64,000 nt of DNA from JBFLYH01 sp964630235 (GTDB taxonomy: Bacteria > Oederibacteriota > JAAXVQ01 > JAUVAV01). Under the pieces are notes generated by a model. It searched no databases, had not been told where the DNA came from, and was given only the letters and a program-made list of their open reading frames with translations. Of the stretch, positions 44,519 through 53,506 are shown in pieces. Positions within the stretch are counted from its first letter, which is position 1, and each line of letters begins with the position of its first letter. Location of the stretch: positions 124,001 through 188,000 of the forward strand of contig CAZVUO010000004.1 in assembly GCA_964630235.1 (NCBI GenBank), in the 5' to 3' direction. Both the position numbers and the translations under genes were made by a program.

Positions 44519-44547
44519 TTGGAGGCCTCCTGCCCCTGTGCTAAAAT
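44519..44547 (+). promoter_or_regulatory. Promoter of the first stalk-protein gene
   Basis: TTGGAG (44519-44524), 17 nt, TAAAAT (44542-44547), about 33 nt before the chosen ATG at 44580. Confidence 0.6.
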
Positions 44548-44579
44548 GCATTTCAACCCCGGAAGCGGAGGATGAGGGC

Positions 44580-45539
44580 ATGCATAAAGCGGTCATCTGC
44601 TCCCTGTATCCAGCCCTCTTCTTGGCTTTGTTTCTGACACCCCTACCGGCTTGGGCGTCCTCCACGCCCGTGAACATCACGAGTGTGGTTCCCTCTCCCC
44701 GCACCATCGGCTATCAGGCCCAATATACCATTAATATAGACCTCGCGGCCGACGGCGGATTGCTCGGCGAATCGGATGTCATTTCCGTCATTTTCCCCAT
44801 CAATACCCTGGTGGACGATGGAATCATCGCTGGCGTGGTCGTCGAAGGCACCCCCGCCTGGGAAGCCAGCGGCGACTCGCTGTTACGCCGGATTGACATT
44901 ACGCCCGGCCAGGACCTGCCCGGCGGCACGACAGCCGTGACCCTGGTCATTCCCTCAGCCGCGGTGCGCAATCCCACCCTAGCCGGCACGTACACCCTGA
45001 ACATCCTTACCACGCTCCAGCCGGCGGGAACCAGCCCAGGCTACTCGATCAATCCGCCTCCCACAGCCACCTTCACGTTCACCCGGACCGCCACGCGCAC
45101 GCGGACCTTCACCCGGACCGCCACGCCCACGTTTACCCACACGCCCACCTCCACGATCTCCCCCACGCCGACCGTGACGCCGACCATCACCTTGACAGCC
45201 ACGCCCTCGCCGACCCTGATTGCCACGCCCACCACCACGCCTACCCCGTACCTGCTAAGCCCCGAGACCACGCTGGCCTATCCATCCCCTGCTTCGGGGA
45301 ATGACCTGTGGTTCAGCTACGCGACCTCGGCTCCCGCGGACGTAACCGTTGAAATCCACGCGGTCACCGGCGAACGCATCCATACGATCCCGGGCACAGC
45401 GCCCGCGGCCGGCACCTGGCGGATCTATTGGAATATCGAAGACGTGGCGCCCGGCGTCTATCTGTACCGCGTGCTGTACCGCTATGCCGGCAAATCCAGC
45501 GCCACCTCCTATAACAAATTCGTGATTATCAAACGATGA
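44580..45539 (+). CDS. Stalk protein 1: one 130-residue module, Thr/Pro linker, C-terminal domain
   Basis: 319 residues from ATG 44580, which gives a clean signal peptide (ALFLALFLTPLPAWA). One copy of the module begins TPVNITSVVPSPRTIGYQAQ and ends with the hallmark VRNPT...AGTSPGYSI. A Thr/Pro linker (TFTRTATRTRTFTRTATPT and similar) of about 60 residues follows. The C-terminal domain (LAYPSPASGNDLWF...VTGERI...VAPGVYLYR...KFVIIKR) completes it. Probably exported to the surface. It is the smallest of three tandem paralogues, and its own promoter suggests separate transcription. Confidence 0.8.
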   Translation: MHKAVICSLYPALFLALFLTPLPAWASSTPVNITSVVPSPRTIGYQAQYTINIDLAADGGLLGESDVISVIFPINTLVDDGIIAGVVVEGTPAWEASGDSLLRRIDITPGQDLPGGTTAVTLVIPSAAVRNPTLAGTYTLNILTTLQPAGTSPGYSINPPPTATFTFTRTATRTRTFTRTATPTFTHTPTSTISPTPTVTPTITLTATPSPTLIATPTTTPTPYLLSPETTLAYPSPASGNDLWFSYATSAPADVTVEIHAVTGERIHTIPGTAPAAGTWRIYWNIEDVAPGVYLYRVLYRYAGKSSATSYNKFVIIKR

Positions 45540-45565
45540 ACGAGTTTATTTTTCCTCTTCGCGGA

Positions 45566-45596
45566 TTGGACAGCGCTGGAGCAAGTGTGATAAAAT
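45566..45596 (+). promoter_or_regulatory. Candidate promoter of the second stalk-protein gene
   Basis: TTGGAC (45566-45571) and TAAAAT (45591-45596), separated by 19 nt. Shifting the -10 to TGATAA gives 16 nt. It lies 29 nt before ATG 45625 and resembles the promoter of the first paralogue. Confidence 0.5.
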
Positions 45597-45624
45597 GATT
45601 ATTATTCAGGTCCACAAGGCTCCG

Positions 45625-47967
45625 ATGAAGAACCGGCTGATGTTTTGCATGCTGATTTTCGCCCTGCCCGGGTTGGCTGTATTGACCCTGGCCGAGCGTT
45701 CATTTGCCGCATCCGTCACGCCTGTTAACATCACCTCGGTTGCGGTGGTTCCAAACACCATCGGCAACCCGGCGACCCATACGATAGATTTCGACGTAGC
45801 CGCGGACGGAGGCATGATTGCCGCAGTAGATTATATCGTCGTCACCTTTCCCAGCGACACGGTTGTGCTCAACGGCCCGCTCGCCGGCGTGACCGTGGAA
45901 GGCCTGGCCGCCGGCTCGGCCACGGGCAGCTCTTCCGCCAGAACCATCACCATCTATCCCAGCCAGGACCTGCCCGGCGGGACCACCGGTGTCACGCTTG
46001 TCATCCCCTCCCCGGCCGTGCGCAATCCCACGGCCGCGGCCACCTACACGCTTACCGTTACCACCACCCAGCAGCCTGCCGGCACCAGTCCCGGTTATGG
46101 CATCGGCTACTCCTCCACGTCGGTCGCCGTGGTCTCGGTCACACCCAACCCCAACACCATCGGCAACCTGGCGGCGTATACCATTGATTTCAACACCGCG
46201 TCCGACGGCGCCCTGGTCGGCGGCGCGAGCACCATCACGGTCACCTTTCCAGCCGGCACCATCGTCGCCAGCGGCGCGATCGCCAATGTAACCGTGGAGG
46301 GTCTGGCTGACTTTGCATCCACGGGCAATTCAGCCTCGCGCACGATTGTGATTACGCCCGCCCAGAATATTTCCGGCGGCACAGGCAATGTTACCCTCTT
46401 CATCCCCGCCAGCGCGGTGCGCAATCCGCTCACGGCAGGCAATTACACCCTTACCGTGGCCACCAGCGTGCAGACCACGGCCGGCACCAGCCCCATCTAC
46501 ACGATTGGCGTGTCCTCCACTCCGGTCAATATTGACTACGTTTCCCCCGCGCCCGCGACCATCGCCAACCCGGCCGCCTACAACATCCAATTCGATCTGG
46601 CCAGCAACGGCGGCCTGGTGGGCAGCGCCAGCACTATTACGATCGTTTTCCCCGGCGACACGGTGGTGCAAAACGGCGCCATTGCCGGCGTCATGGTGGA
46701 AGGCGTGGCCGCGGCCTCGGCCACTGGCACCGCGGCCTCGCGCACGGTCGTCGTCACCCCCGCCCAAAGTTTTAACGGCAGCACGGTCAATATCAACGTC
46801 GTCATTCCCTCCGCCGCCCTGCGCAATCCCACCACAGTCAGCACCTACACCTTGACCGTGGCCACCAGCGTGCAGACCACGGCCAACACCAGTCCCGCTT
46901 ACTCGATCGGGGTGTCCTCCTCGGCGGTGACCGTCACCAGTGTCACGCCCAATCCCATTACCGTCAACCTCCCCGCCGCCTATTCCATTGATTTCAATAC
47001 CAGTTCCGATGGCGCCCTGCTGGGCGGCGCCAGCACGATCACCGTGACGTTCCCCAGCGACACCGTGGTGACAGACGGTGCGCTGGCAGGGATCACGGTC
47101 GAAGGGCTCGCCGCATTTTCGGCCGCGGGCAGTTCCGCGGCGCGCACCGTGATCATAACACCCGCCCAAAATATTCCGGGCAACACCGCCGGTATCACGC
47201 TGTTTCTTCCCGTCTTGGCGGTCCGCAATCCCACGGTGGCCGCCACGACCTATACGCTCTCCGTGGCCACCAGCGTCCAGCCCGCGGGCACCAGCCCGCA
47301 ATATGCCATTCTCGACCCCACGCCCACCTTTACCCCCACGCGCACCGCCACCCCGACCATCAGCCCCACTTCCACCGCCACGCCCACCCGGACCGCGACC
47401 CCCACGCGCACCACCACCCCGACCGCTACCCCGACCTTCACCGCCACGCCCACGCGCACCCACTCCGCGACCTTTACCGCCACCCCGACCTTTACCGCCA
47501 CCCCGACCTTTACCGCCACCCGCACGATCACGCCCACGTTCACAATCTCCCCCACCTCCACGATCACGCCCACATTCACCATTTCTCCCACCCGCACGAT
47601 GACCCCCACCGTGACCCTGACCTGCACGATCTCTCCCACGGTGCTTGCCACGGCCACGGCCACCGCCACCCCGGTCTTGATGACCGCTGACCAGGTGCTG
47701 GCCTACCCGGCTCCGGCCATCGGCCCTGACCTCTGGTTCGCGTACGCCCCCACGGGCCCATCCCAGGTTAAAATCGAAATCCTCAACGTGGCCGGCGAGC
47801 TCTGCCAAACCCTGCAAGACGAATGCCCCGCGGCCGGCACGTGGCGCACGCGCTGGGACATTCGCGCGGTCGCGCCCGGCGTCTACTTCTACCGTCTCAC
47901 CCTCACCTATCCTTCGGAAACACGCGTGTTTGATTTCAAAAAATTGGTCATTATCAAACAGCGCTGA
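45625..47967 (+). CDS. Stalk protein 2: four 130-residue modules, Thr/Pro linker, C-terminal domain
   Basis: 780 residues from ATG 45625 (MKNRLMFCMLIFALPGLAVL), with a signal peptide ending near SFAAS. Four tandem modules (about 30-570) share the pattern V.P.TI.NPA.Y.IDF...SDGAL.GGASTITVTFP, VEGLA, RT..ITPAQN, VRNP and AGTSP.Y.I. A Thr/Pro linker of about 120 residues comes next. The C-terminal domain (VLAYPAPAIGPDLWFAY...NVAGELCQ...RAVAPGVYFYRL...KLVIIK) is closest to that of stalk protein 3, including two shared Cys. It is likely a rod-like surface protein. Function unknown. Confidence 0.82.
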   Translation: MKNRLMFCMLIFALPGLAVLTLAERSFAASVTPVNITSVAVVPNTIGNPATHTIDFDVAADGGMIAAVDYIVVTFPSDTVVLNGPLAGVTVEGLAAGSATGSSSARTITIYPSQDLPGGTTGVTLVIPSPAVRNPTAAATYTLTVTTTQQPAGTSPGYGIGYSSTSVAVVSVTPNPNTIGNLAAYTIDFNTASDGALVGGASTITVTFPAGTIVASGAIANVTVEGLADFASTGNSASRTIVITPAQNISGGTGNVTLFIPASAVRNPLTAGNYTLTVATSVQTTAGTSPIYTIGVSSTPVNIDYVSPAPATIANPAAYNIQFDLASNGGLVGSASTITIVFPGDTVVQNGAIAGVMVEGVAAASATGTAASRTVVVTPAQSFNGSTVNINVVIPSAALRNPTTVSTYTLTVATSVQTTANTSPAYSIGVSSSAVTVTSVTPNPITVNLPAAYSIDFNTSSDGALLGGASTITVTFPSDTVVTDGALAGITVEGLAAFSAAGSSAARTVIITPAQNIPGNTAGITLFLPVLAVRNPTVAATTYTLSVATSVQPAGTSPQYAILDPTPTFTPTRTATPTISPTSTATPTRTATPTRTTTPTATPTFTATPTRTHSATFTATPTFTATPTFTATRTITPTFTISPTSTITPTFTISPTRTMTPTVTLTCTISPTVLATATATATPVLMTADQVLAYPAPAIGPDLWFAYAPTGPSQVKIEILNVAGELCQTLQDECPAAGTWRTRWDIRAVAPGVYFYRLTLTYPSETRVFDFKKLVIIKQR

Positions 47968-48084
47968 TTGGCGGTGTGTTCAGCGCCCGCGTTCCCGGTT
48001 AACAAACCTTCGATCCCACCGCAGGACCTTTGGCCGGGCTTTAGCTCCCGCAGGGATGAAGGGATGAACAGGTGAGACGGGACC

Positions 48085-50232
48085 ATGAATAAATTTCAAA
48101 CGCTGCGCGCGCTGGGCGCGGCCGCTGTCCTCTGCCTGGCAGCCGTACAAAACGGCACTGCTTCGACGACACCGGTTTTTATTTTTTATGTTGATCCGGA
48201 CCCGGCCGTCATCGGCAATCCCGCCGATTACGCCATTGACATCAACCTTGCCACGGACGGAGGATTGACCGGCGGAGTCAGCCAAATTGAAGTCAACTTC
48301 CCTCCGGACACCACCATTGCCAACGGCAGTCTTCCCGGTGTCACGGTCGCCGGCCTTGACGCCTCGTCAGCCACAGGCACGCCCGCGCAACGCCGGATCA
48401 CGATCATCCCTGCCCAGAATATTCCCGGCGGCACCTCCGGCGTAACGCTGTACATCCCGGCAGCCCATGTCCGCAACCCCCTGGCCAGCGGCAGCTATAC
48501 CCTGACCGTGTCCACCAGCCAGCAACCCGCGGGCACCAGCCCATCCTATCCCATCGGACTGTCCTCCACCGGCATCACGGTGGCTTCGGTCACCGTCAAT
48601 CCGGCGGTCATCGGCAATCCGGCGCAGTACACCATTGATTTCAACACCAGCCCGGATGGCGCGCTGGTCGGCGGCGCGAGCACCATTACGGCCTACTTCC
48701 CCGCCAACACCCTGATCACCAGCGGCGTGCTGCCGGGGGTGACCGTGGAAGGCATCGCCCCGGTCTTGGCGGTCGGGAATACGCTTACCCGCTCGGTATG
48801 GATCATCCCGGCCCAACCGATTGGCGGCGACACGAGCAATATCACCCTGGTCTTGCCGCCATCCGCCGTCCGCAACCCAACGAGCAACGCGGACTACGTG
48901 CTCTCCATCCGGACCTCTCCGCAACCGTCGGGTACCAGCCCGCTCTATGCAATCAGCCTGTCCAGCACCTCCCTCGCCGTGGCGTCGGTTGCGGCCAGCC
49001 CGAATAGCGCCGGATATCCGGCTGACTACACCATTGATTTTCACACCAGCGTGGATGGCGCCCTGCTGGGCGGCGTGAGTTCCATCGAAGTGACTTTCCC
49101 TTTTGGCACCCAGGTGACGAACGGCGCGATAACCGGCGTGACCGTGGAAGGCGCGGCCGCCTTTTCCGCCTCCGGCATCTCGCTCTCCCGCACGGTGACC
49201 ATCGTACCGGCGCAGAACATCTCCGGCGCGACCTTTAACCTGACCCTGGTGATCCCCCAGTCCGGGATCACCAACCCGGCCGCGTCCGGCAACTACACGC
49301 TGACCGTCAGAACCTCTCCGCAACCGGCCGGCACCAGCCCCGCCTATGCCATCGTTTCGGCGGATACGCCCACGTTCACCCCCACGCGCACGCCGACGCC
49401 CTCCCGCACCCGCACCATGACGTTCACCCCCTCCCGCACCGCGACCGCAACCCCGACCCGGACGCATTCGGCCACCGCCACGGCCTCTCCAACGCTATCG
49501 CCCACGCCGGTTTTAAGCGCCACGACGACCCGCACGTTCACCCGCACGGCCACGCCAACCTGGACGCCCACGGCCACCGCCACGCCGACCCATACCGCCA
49601 CGCCGACCCGCACGGCCACGCCCACGGCCACCGCCACGGCCACGTTCACCTGCACCGCCACGCCGACTCACACCCGCACCTGCACACCCAGCAATACCTC
49701 CACCTTGACCGCCACGCCCACGCGCACCCACTCCCCGACGTTCACCGCCACCCCGTCTTACACGCCTACGCCGACGTTCACCCTTACCCCAACGTTCACG
49801 CCCACCTTCACCATCTCTCCAACCCCCTCGATTTCGCCCACTTCGACCATCAGCCCCACACGCACCACCACGCCCACGGTCACGCTGACTCCCACCATCT
49901 CCCCCACAGTGCCAGCCACCGCCACTCTCACCGCCACGCCGATTTCCCTGGCCGCGGATCAGGTGCTGGCCTATCCCGTGCCGGCAGCCGGCCCGGACCT
50001 TTGGTTCGCTTTCGCGCCAGCCGGCCCAGCGCAGGTTAAAATTGATGTTTTCAACGTGGCCGGCGAGCCCTGCCAGACCCTTCGGGACACCTGCCCCTCG
50101 GGCGGTCCCTGGCGCACGCACTGGGACATCCGGGCGGTTGCGCCGGGCGTCTATTTCTACCGTCTCACCCTGGTGTCGTCAGCGGGCAGAAAAACCTTCC
50201 CCATGCGTAAAGTCGTGATCCTGAAGCGCTGA
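48085..50232 (+). CDS. Stalk protein 3: three 130-residue modules, Thr/Pro linker, C-terminal domain
   Basis: 715 residues from ATG 48085, with a signal peptide ending QNGTAS. Three modules (starting TTPVFIFYVDPDP, STGITVASVTVNP and STSLAVASVAASP) keep the same internal pattern as the paralogues (VEG, TP/VPAQNI, VRNP or ITNP, AGTSP.Y.I). The Thr/Pro stalk is the longest of the three (about 180 residues, many TPT.T units). The C-terminal domain (VLAYPVPAAGPDLWFAFAP...RAVAPGVYFYRL...KVVILKR) is nearly the same as in stalk protein 2. The 117 bp before it show no clear promoter, so it may depend on the upstream gene. Confidence 0.82.
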   Translation: MNKFQTLRALGAAAVLCLAAVQNGTASTTPVFIFYVDPDPAVIGNPADYAIDINLATDGGLTGGVSQIEVNFPPDTTIANGSLPGVTVAGLDASSATGTPAQRRITIIPAQNIPGGTSGVTLYIPAAHVRNPLASGSYTLTVSTSQQPAGTSPSYPIGLSSTGITVASVTVNPAVIGNPAQYTIDFNTSPDGALVGGASTITAYFPANTLITSGVLPGVTVEGIAPVLAVGNTLTRSVWIIPAQPIGGDTSNITLVLPPSAVRNPTSNADYVLSIRTSPQPSGTSPLYAISLSSTSLAVASVAASPNSAGYPADYTIDFHTSVDGALLGGVSSIEVTFPFGTQVTNGAITGVTVEGAAAFSASGISLSRTVTIVPAQNISGATFNLTLVIPQSGITNPAASGNYTLTVRTSPQPAGTSPAYAIVSADTPTFTPTRTPTPSRTRTMTFTPSRTATATPTRTHSATATASPTLSPTPVLSATTTRTFTRTATPTWTPTATATPTHTATPTRTATPTATATATFTCTATPTHTRTCTPSNTSTLTATPTRTHSPTFTATPSYTPTPTFTLTPTFTPTFTISPTPSISPTSTISPTRTTTPTVTLTPTISPTVPATATLTATPISLAADQVLAYPVPAAGPDLWFAFAPAGPAQVKIDVFNVAGEPCQTLRDTCPSGGPWRTHWDIRAVAPGVYFYRLTLVSSAGRKTFPMRKVVILKR

Positions 50233-50327
50233 ATGATCGGCCCTGTGTGCCGCAATGTGCAGGCGAAGCTTGACAGCCCCGCTGGGAAGCCAGACAATAC
50301 CCCCGTAGGGCCCAAGAGGTGATGCAC

Positions 50328-50915
50328 ATGGTTATTTCCCTTCAGCCTTCGGATGCCTTGGTGGTCGTGGACATGCAGAGGGACTTCATGCCCGGGGGAG
50401 CGCTGCCAGTCCCCCAGGGCGACCTGATCATCCCGGTGATCAACCGCCTGGCCGCGCGCTTTGCCTGCAGGGTATTCACCCGCGACTGGCATCCGCCCAA
50501 GCACCTTAGCTTTTCAGCCCGCCCCACTTTCAAAGACAAGTCCTGGCCAGCCCACTGCGTTCAAAATACGCCCGGCGCAGGTTTTCACCCCTCCCTGCGT
50601 GTGGACCTGGCCGACCGGATCATCAGCAAAGGCACGGATCCCCGGCAGGAAGCCTATTCGGGGTTCCAGGGCACGGACCTCGAGGCCTGGCTGGAAGCGC
50701 GCAATGTCCAGCGGGTATTCATCGTGGGCGTGGCCACGGACTACTGCGTCAAGGCCACGGCGCTGGACGCCCAAGCCGCCGGCTTTTCAGCCTTCGTGGT
50801 CACGGATGCGGTGCGCGGGGTGGACCAGCCGGCCGGCAGCGCGGCCGCGGCTTTGGCGGAACTGGAGCGGGCCGGAGTTCGCCTGACCACCAGTCAGGAA
50901 TTACTGTCACCATGA
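50328..50915 (+). CDS. pncA: Nicotinamidase
   Basis: 195 residues from ATG 50328, with AAGAGG eight bases upstream; ATG 50322 is an alternative. The catalytic triad is visible as D15 (VVVDMQRDF), K101 (ISKGTDP) and C140 (VGVATDYCVKATALDA). The metal ligands are D53/H55 in TRDWHPPKH and H76 in WPAHC. It hydrolyses nicotinamide to nicotinic acid for NAD salvage. The gene overlaps pncB by 4 bp, so the two enzymes of the Preiss-Handler entry are made together. Confidence 0.93.
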   Translation: MVISLQPSDALVVVDMQRDFMPGGALPVPQGDLIIPVINRLAARFACRVFTRDWHPPKHLSFSARPTFKDKSWPAHCVQNTPGAGFHPSLRVDLADRIISKGTDPRQEAYSGFQGTDLEAWLEARNVQRVFIVGVATDYCVKATALDAQAAGFSAFVVTDAVRGVDQPAGSAAAALAELERAGVRLTTSQELLSP

Positions 50916-52366
50916 GCGGAGATCTGGCCCGTCGCTGGCAGCAGCGCGAGGGCATGGCCCTCTTGACGGATTTTTACGAACTGACCATGCTCGCCGGGTA
51001 TCTCAAGCACGGCCTGGCGGAACAGCGCGTGGCCTTCGAATATTTTTTCCGCACCTTGCCGCCGCACACCGGTTTTGTCCTGAGCGCCGGGTTGGAATCC
51101 TTTCTGTCCTATTTGGAGCATCTGCGGTTCTCCCCGGAAGACCTGGCCTACCTGGAGAGCCTGCGCGTTTTTGACCGGGCGACCCTGGACTACCTGGCCG
51201 CTTTCAAGCCCGCGCTCGACGTATTCGCGGTCCCGGAGGGAACCCCCGTCTTCCCGCATGAGCCGGTGGTGCGCGTGGTGGGGCCTCTGCCCCACGCCCA
51301 GCTGGTCGAGGCTTTTCTTCTCAATGCCCTCAATTACCAGTCCCTGGTCGCGACCAAAACCGCCCGCATCTGCCTGGCCGCGCAGGACGATCCGGTCATG
51401 GAGTTCGGGCTGCGCCGGGCGCAAGGGCCGGATGGGGGCTTGAGCGGCAGCCGCGCGGCCTACATCGGCGGCGCCATGGCCACGAGCAATGTGCTGGCCG
51501 GCCGCTTGTTCGGCATTCCGGTGCGGGGCACGCATGCGCATTCCTGGGTGATGAGCTTTTCCAGCGAGCAAGCGGCCTTCGAGGCCTTTGCCGACGCCTT
51601 CCCGCGCGGTTGCGTGCTGCTGGTGGACACCTACCACCCGCTGAAAAGCGGTGTGCCCAATGCCATTCAGGTTTTTAAAGCCCGTCCCCAGCTCCCTCCG
51701 GCTATCCGCCTGGATTCCGGCGACCTGGCCAGGCTTTCCAAAGCCGCCCATCGCTTGTTCAGCCAAGCCGGACTTCCGGAGGTCCGCATTGTGGGCACCA
51801 ACGACCTCGACGAGGATTTGATTGCGGACTTGAAGCGGCAGGGCGCCAAGATCAACACCTGGGCGGTTGGGACACATCTCATCACGTCCAAGGACCATCC
51901 CGCGCTGGACGGCGTGTATAAATTGGTGGCGATTGAAAAAAACGGCAGGTGGGTTCCCCGTCTGAAGCTATCCGGCAATCCCGAAAAAACCACGGATCCC
52001 GGTTTGAAGCGGCCGCTCCGGTGCTACAACAGCGACCGCCAGCCCCTGGGAGATGTGATGATCGCGGAGCAGGAGCCGGTTCCGCAGGGACCGGCGCTCA
52101 GCTCGCACGACCGCCGCTACCTGCTCCAAAAAAGGCAGCTCAATCAAGTCGCCGCTATTGAAGAACTCTTGCATCCGGTTTTTACCGGCGGCCGGCCGAC
52201 AGGTCCTGCTCCGTCTCTGGAGGAAATCCGCGCGCACGCCCGGGCGTCGCTCGCGGCGTTTCCCGAGGAGTACCTCCGGTTGCGGAACCCGGAAATTTAT
52301 TGGCTGGGGCTGTCGGAAACGCTCGCGAAAATCAAGCAAGACGCCCTGCAGGCCGCGGGCGATTAG
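50912..52366 (+). CDS. pncB: Nicotinate phosphoribosyltransferase
   Basis: 484 residues. Family features are LLTDFYELTMLAGY at the N-terminus, SGSRAAYIGGAMATSNV, THAHSWVM with the phosphorylated-His region, LVDTYHPL and IRLDSGDLA. It converts nicotinate, PRPP and ATP to nicotinate mononucleotide. It follows pncA with an ATGA overlap. Its stop overlaps the stop of the convergent histidine-kinase gene by 4 bp, leaving no room for a terminator. Confidence 0.95.
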   Translation: MSGDLARRWQQREGMALLTDFYELTMLAGYLKHGLAEQRVAFEYFFRTLPPHTGFVLSAGLESFLSYLEHLRFSPEDLAYLESLRVFDRATLDYLAAFKPALDVFAVPEGTPVFPHEPVVRVVGPLPHAQLVEAFLLNALNYQSLVATKTARICLAAQDDPVMEFGLRRAQGPDGGLSGSRAAYIGGAMATSNVLAGRLFGIPVRGTHAHSWVMSFSSEQAAFEAFADAFPRGCVLLVDTYHPLKSGVPNAIQVFKARPQLPPAIRLDSGDLARLSKAAHRLFSQAGLPEVRIVGTNDLDEDLIADLKRQGAKINTWAVGTHLITSKDHPALDGVYKLVAIEKNGRWVPRLKLSGNPEKTTDPGLKRPLRCYNSDRQPLGDVMIAEQEPVPQGPALSSHDRRYLLQKRQLNQVAAIEELLHPVFTGGRPTGPAPSLEEIRAHARASLAAFPEEYLRLRNPEIYWLGLSETLAKIKQDALQAAGD

Positions 52367-53478
52367 CCGCTTGCTTCCCCGGCTTCTTCCCCGCCCAGGG
52401 GCAGCCTGATCGTAAAGGTGCTTCCCCGGCCAAGCCGGCTTTCGAGGGAAATGTTGCCGCCGTGCTGTTCTGCCACGGTTTGGACGGTCCGCAGTCCCAG
52501 CCCGATTCCCTCCACTTTTTGCGTGTGATCGCCCGTCACCCGGTAAAAAGGTTCGAAAATCTTTTTTTGTTCCTCGTCCGCGATCCCCACCCCGGTATCT
52601 TGCACGCGCAGTTCCAGCGTTTTCCCCGTTTGATCGCGCATCAGACAGACGCGCACTTCGCCCCGGTCAGTGTACTTAATGGCATTGACCATCAGGTTGG
52701 TCACCATTTGCTCCAGCCGTTCTTCGTCTCCGGGCAGGGTGCAATCGCCGCCGGCCGGCGAATCATTACGAAACACCAGGCCCTTGGCCTGGGCCTGGGG
52801 CGCGAGCGAAGCAAAAACACGGTCCAAAACGGCCCGCAGATCCACCAGCTGGCATTGCGGCGGCAGCGGAACGAGCTCAACCCGCCCCACTTCCATGGTG
52901 GAGTTGATCAGGGCGGCCAGGCGGCGGGCATTACGGTCCGCGATCCCCAAAAATTCCCGGTCCTGGCTGGAAAGGGTTTTGGACCGTTCCAACAATTGCA
53001 GGAAACAGAGCACATTCGTCATCGGACTCCGGAGTTCGTGAGAAACACTCAGCATGAAATTCCGCCGCATTTCATCGGCTTTCTGCCTCTCCGTCAAATC
53101 CGTGAGGACCGCCAGCCCGACCTCCGCGTCCGGCAGGAGCGCGGCCGTAAACGCGATCGTGCGGCGCTGGCCCTGGCGCGTGGTGAATTCCACCTCCCAT
53201 GGCCCGACCTGCCTGCGATCCAGCAGCGCGGTCCTGGCATCAAAAGCTTTTTTTACCAAGCTGGGAGTTGTCAGTTTCAACCACGAGACTTCCCCGGCGT
53301 TCAATTCGGCGGAAGCATACCCGACGAGTTCCAAAAACCGCTCATTGGCGGACAATATTTTCCCCGCCATGTCGAAAATAAAAATGCCCAGCAGCCCTGA
53401 GTGAAACAGATGGTGCCAGGCGCTTTCCGCCGTCCATGCCACCGGAGGAACAGGATCCTTGCGGCCCATGGGCCTCAC
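52363..53478 (-). CDS. Soluble PAS-domain sensor histidine kinase
   Basis: 371 residues with no membrane helix. A PAS domain at about 20-130 (GIFIFDMAGKILSANERFLELVGY) ends in VLTDLTERQKAD. HisKA follows with phospho-acceptor His in FMLSVSHELRSPMTN (near 148). The HATPase domain has N (NLMVNAIKYTD), G1 (VQDTGVGI), F (IFEPFYRV) and G2 (GIGLGL) boxes. It would sense a cytoplasmic signal and phosphorylate a response regulator. None is adjacent, so its partner may be elsewhere, possibly the NtrC-like protein at 1.4-2.8 kb, but no link is visible. Confidence 0.93.
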   Translation of the reverse strand: MRPMGRKDPVPPVAWTAESAWHHLFHSGLLGIFIFDMAGKILSANERFLELVGYASAELNAGEVSWLKLTTPSLVKKAFDARTALLDRRQVGPWEVEFTTRQGQRRTIAFTAALLPDAEVGLAVLTDLTERQKADEMRRNFMLSVSHELRSPMTNVLCFLQLLERSKTLSSQDREFLGIADRNARRLAALINSTMEVGRVELVPLPPQCQLVDLRAVLDRVFASLAPQAQAKGLVFRNDSPAGGDCTLPGDEERLEQMVTNLMVNAIKYTDRGEVRVCLMRDQTGKTLELRVQDTGVGIADEEQKKIFEPFYRVTGDHTQKVEGIGLGLRTVQTVAEQHGGNISLESRLGRGSTFTIRLPLGGEEAGEASG

Positions 53479-53506
53479 CTCCCCTGAAACGCATCCCCTG
53501 CGCGGC

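Noticed and set aside
49370..49950. Short periodic DNA repeats that could look like a CRISPR array or satellite
   Set aside because: The periodicity comes from Thr/Pro codons in the stalk of a clear reading frame. Spacing is irregular and there are no unique spacers or cas genes.
45595..50232. Long minus-strand open frames opposite the stalk proteins
   Set aside because: They are compositional shadows (Gly/Arg/Val-rich) of GC-rich Thr/Pro and Ala/Thr codons and have no start signals or homology-like motifs.
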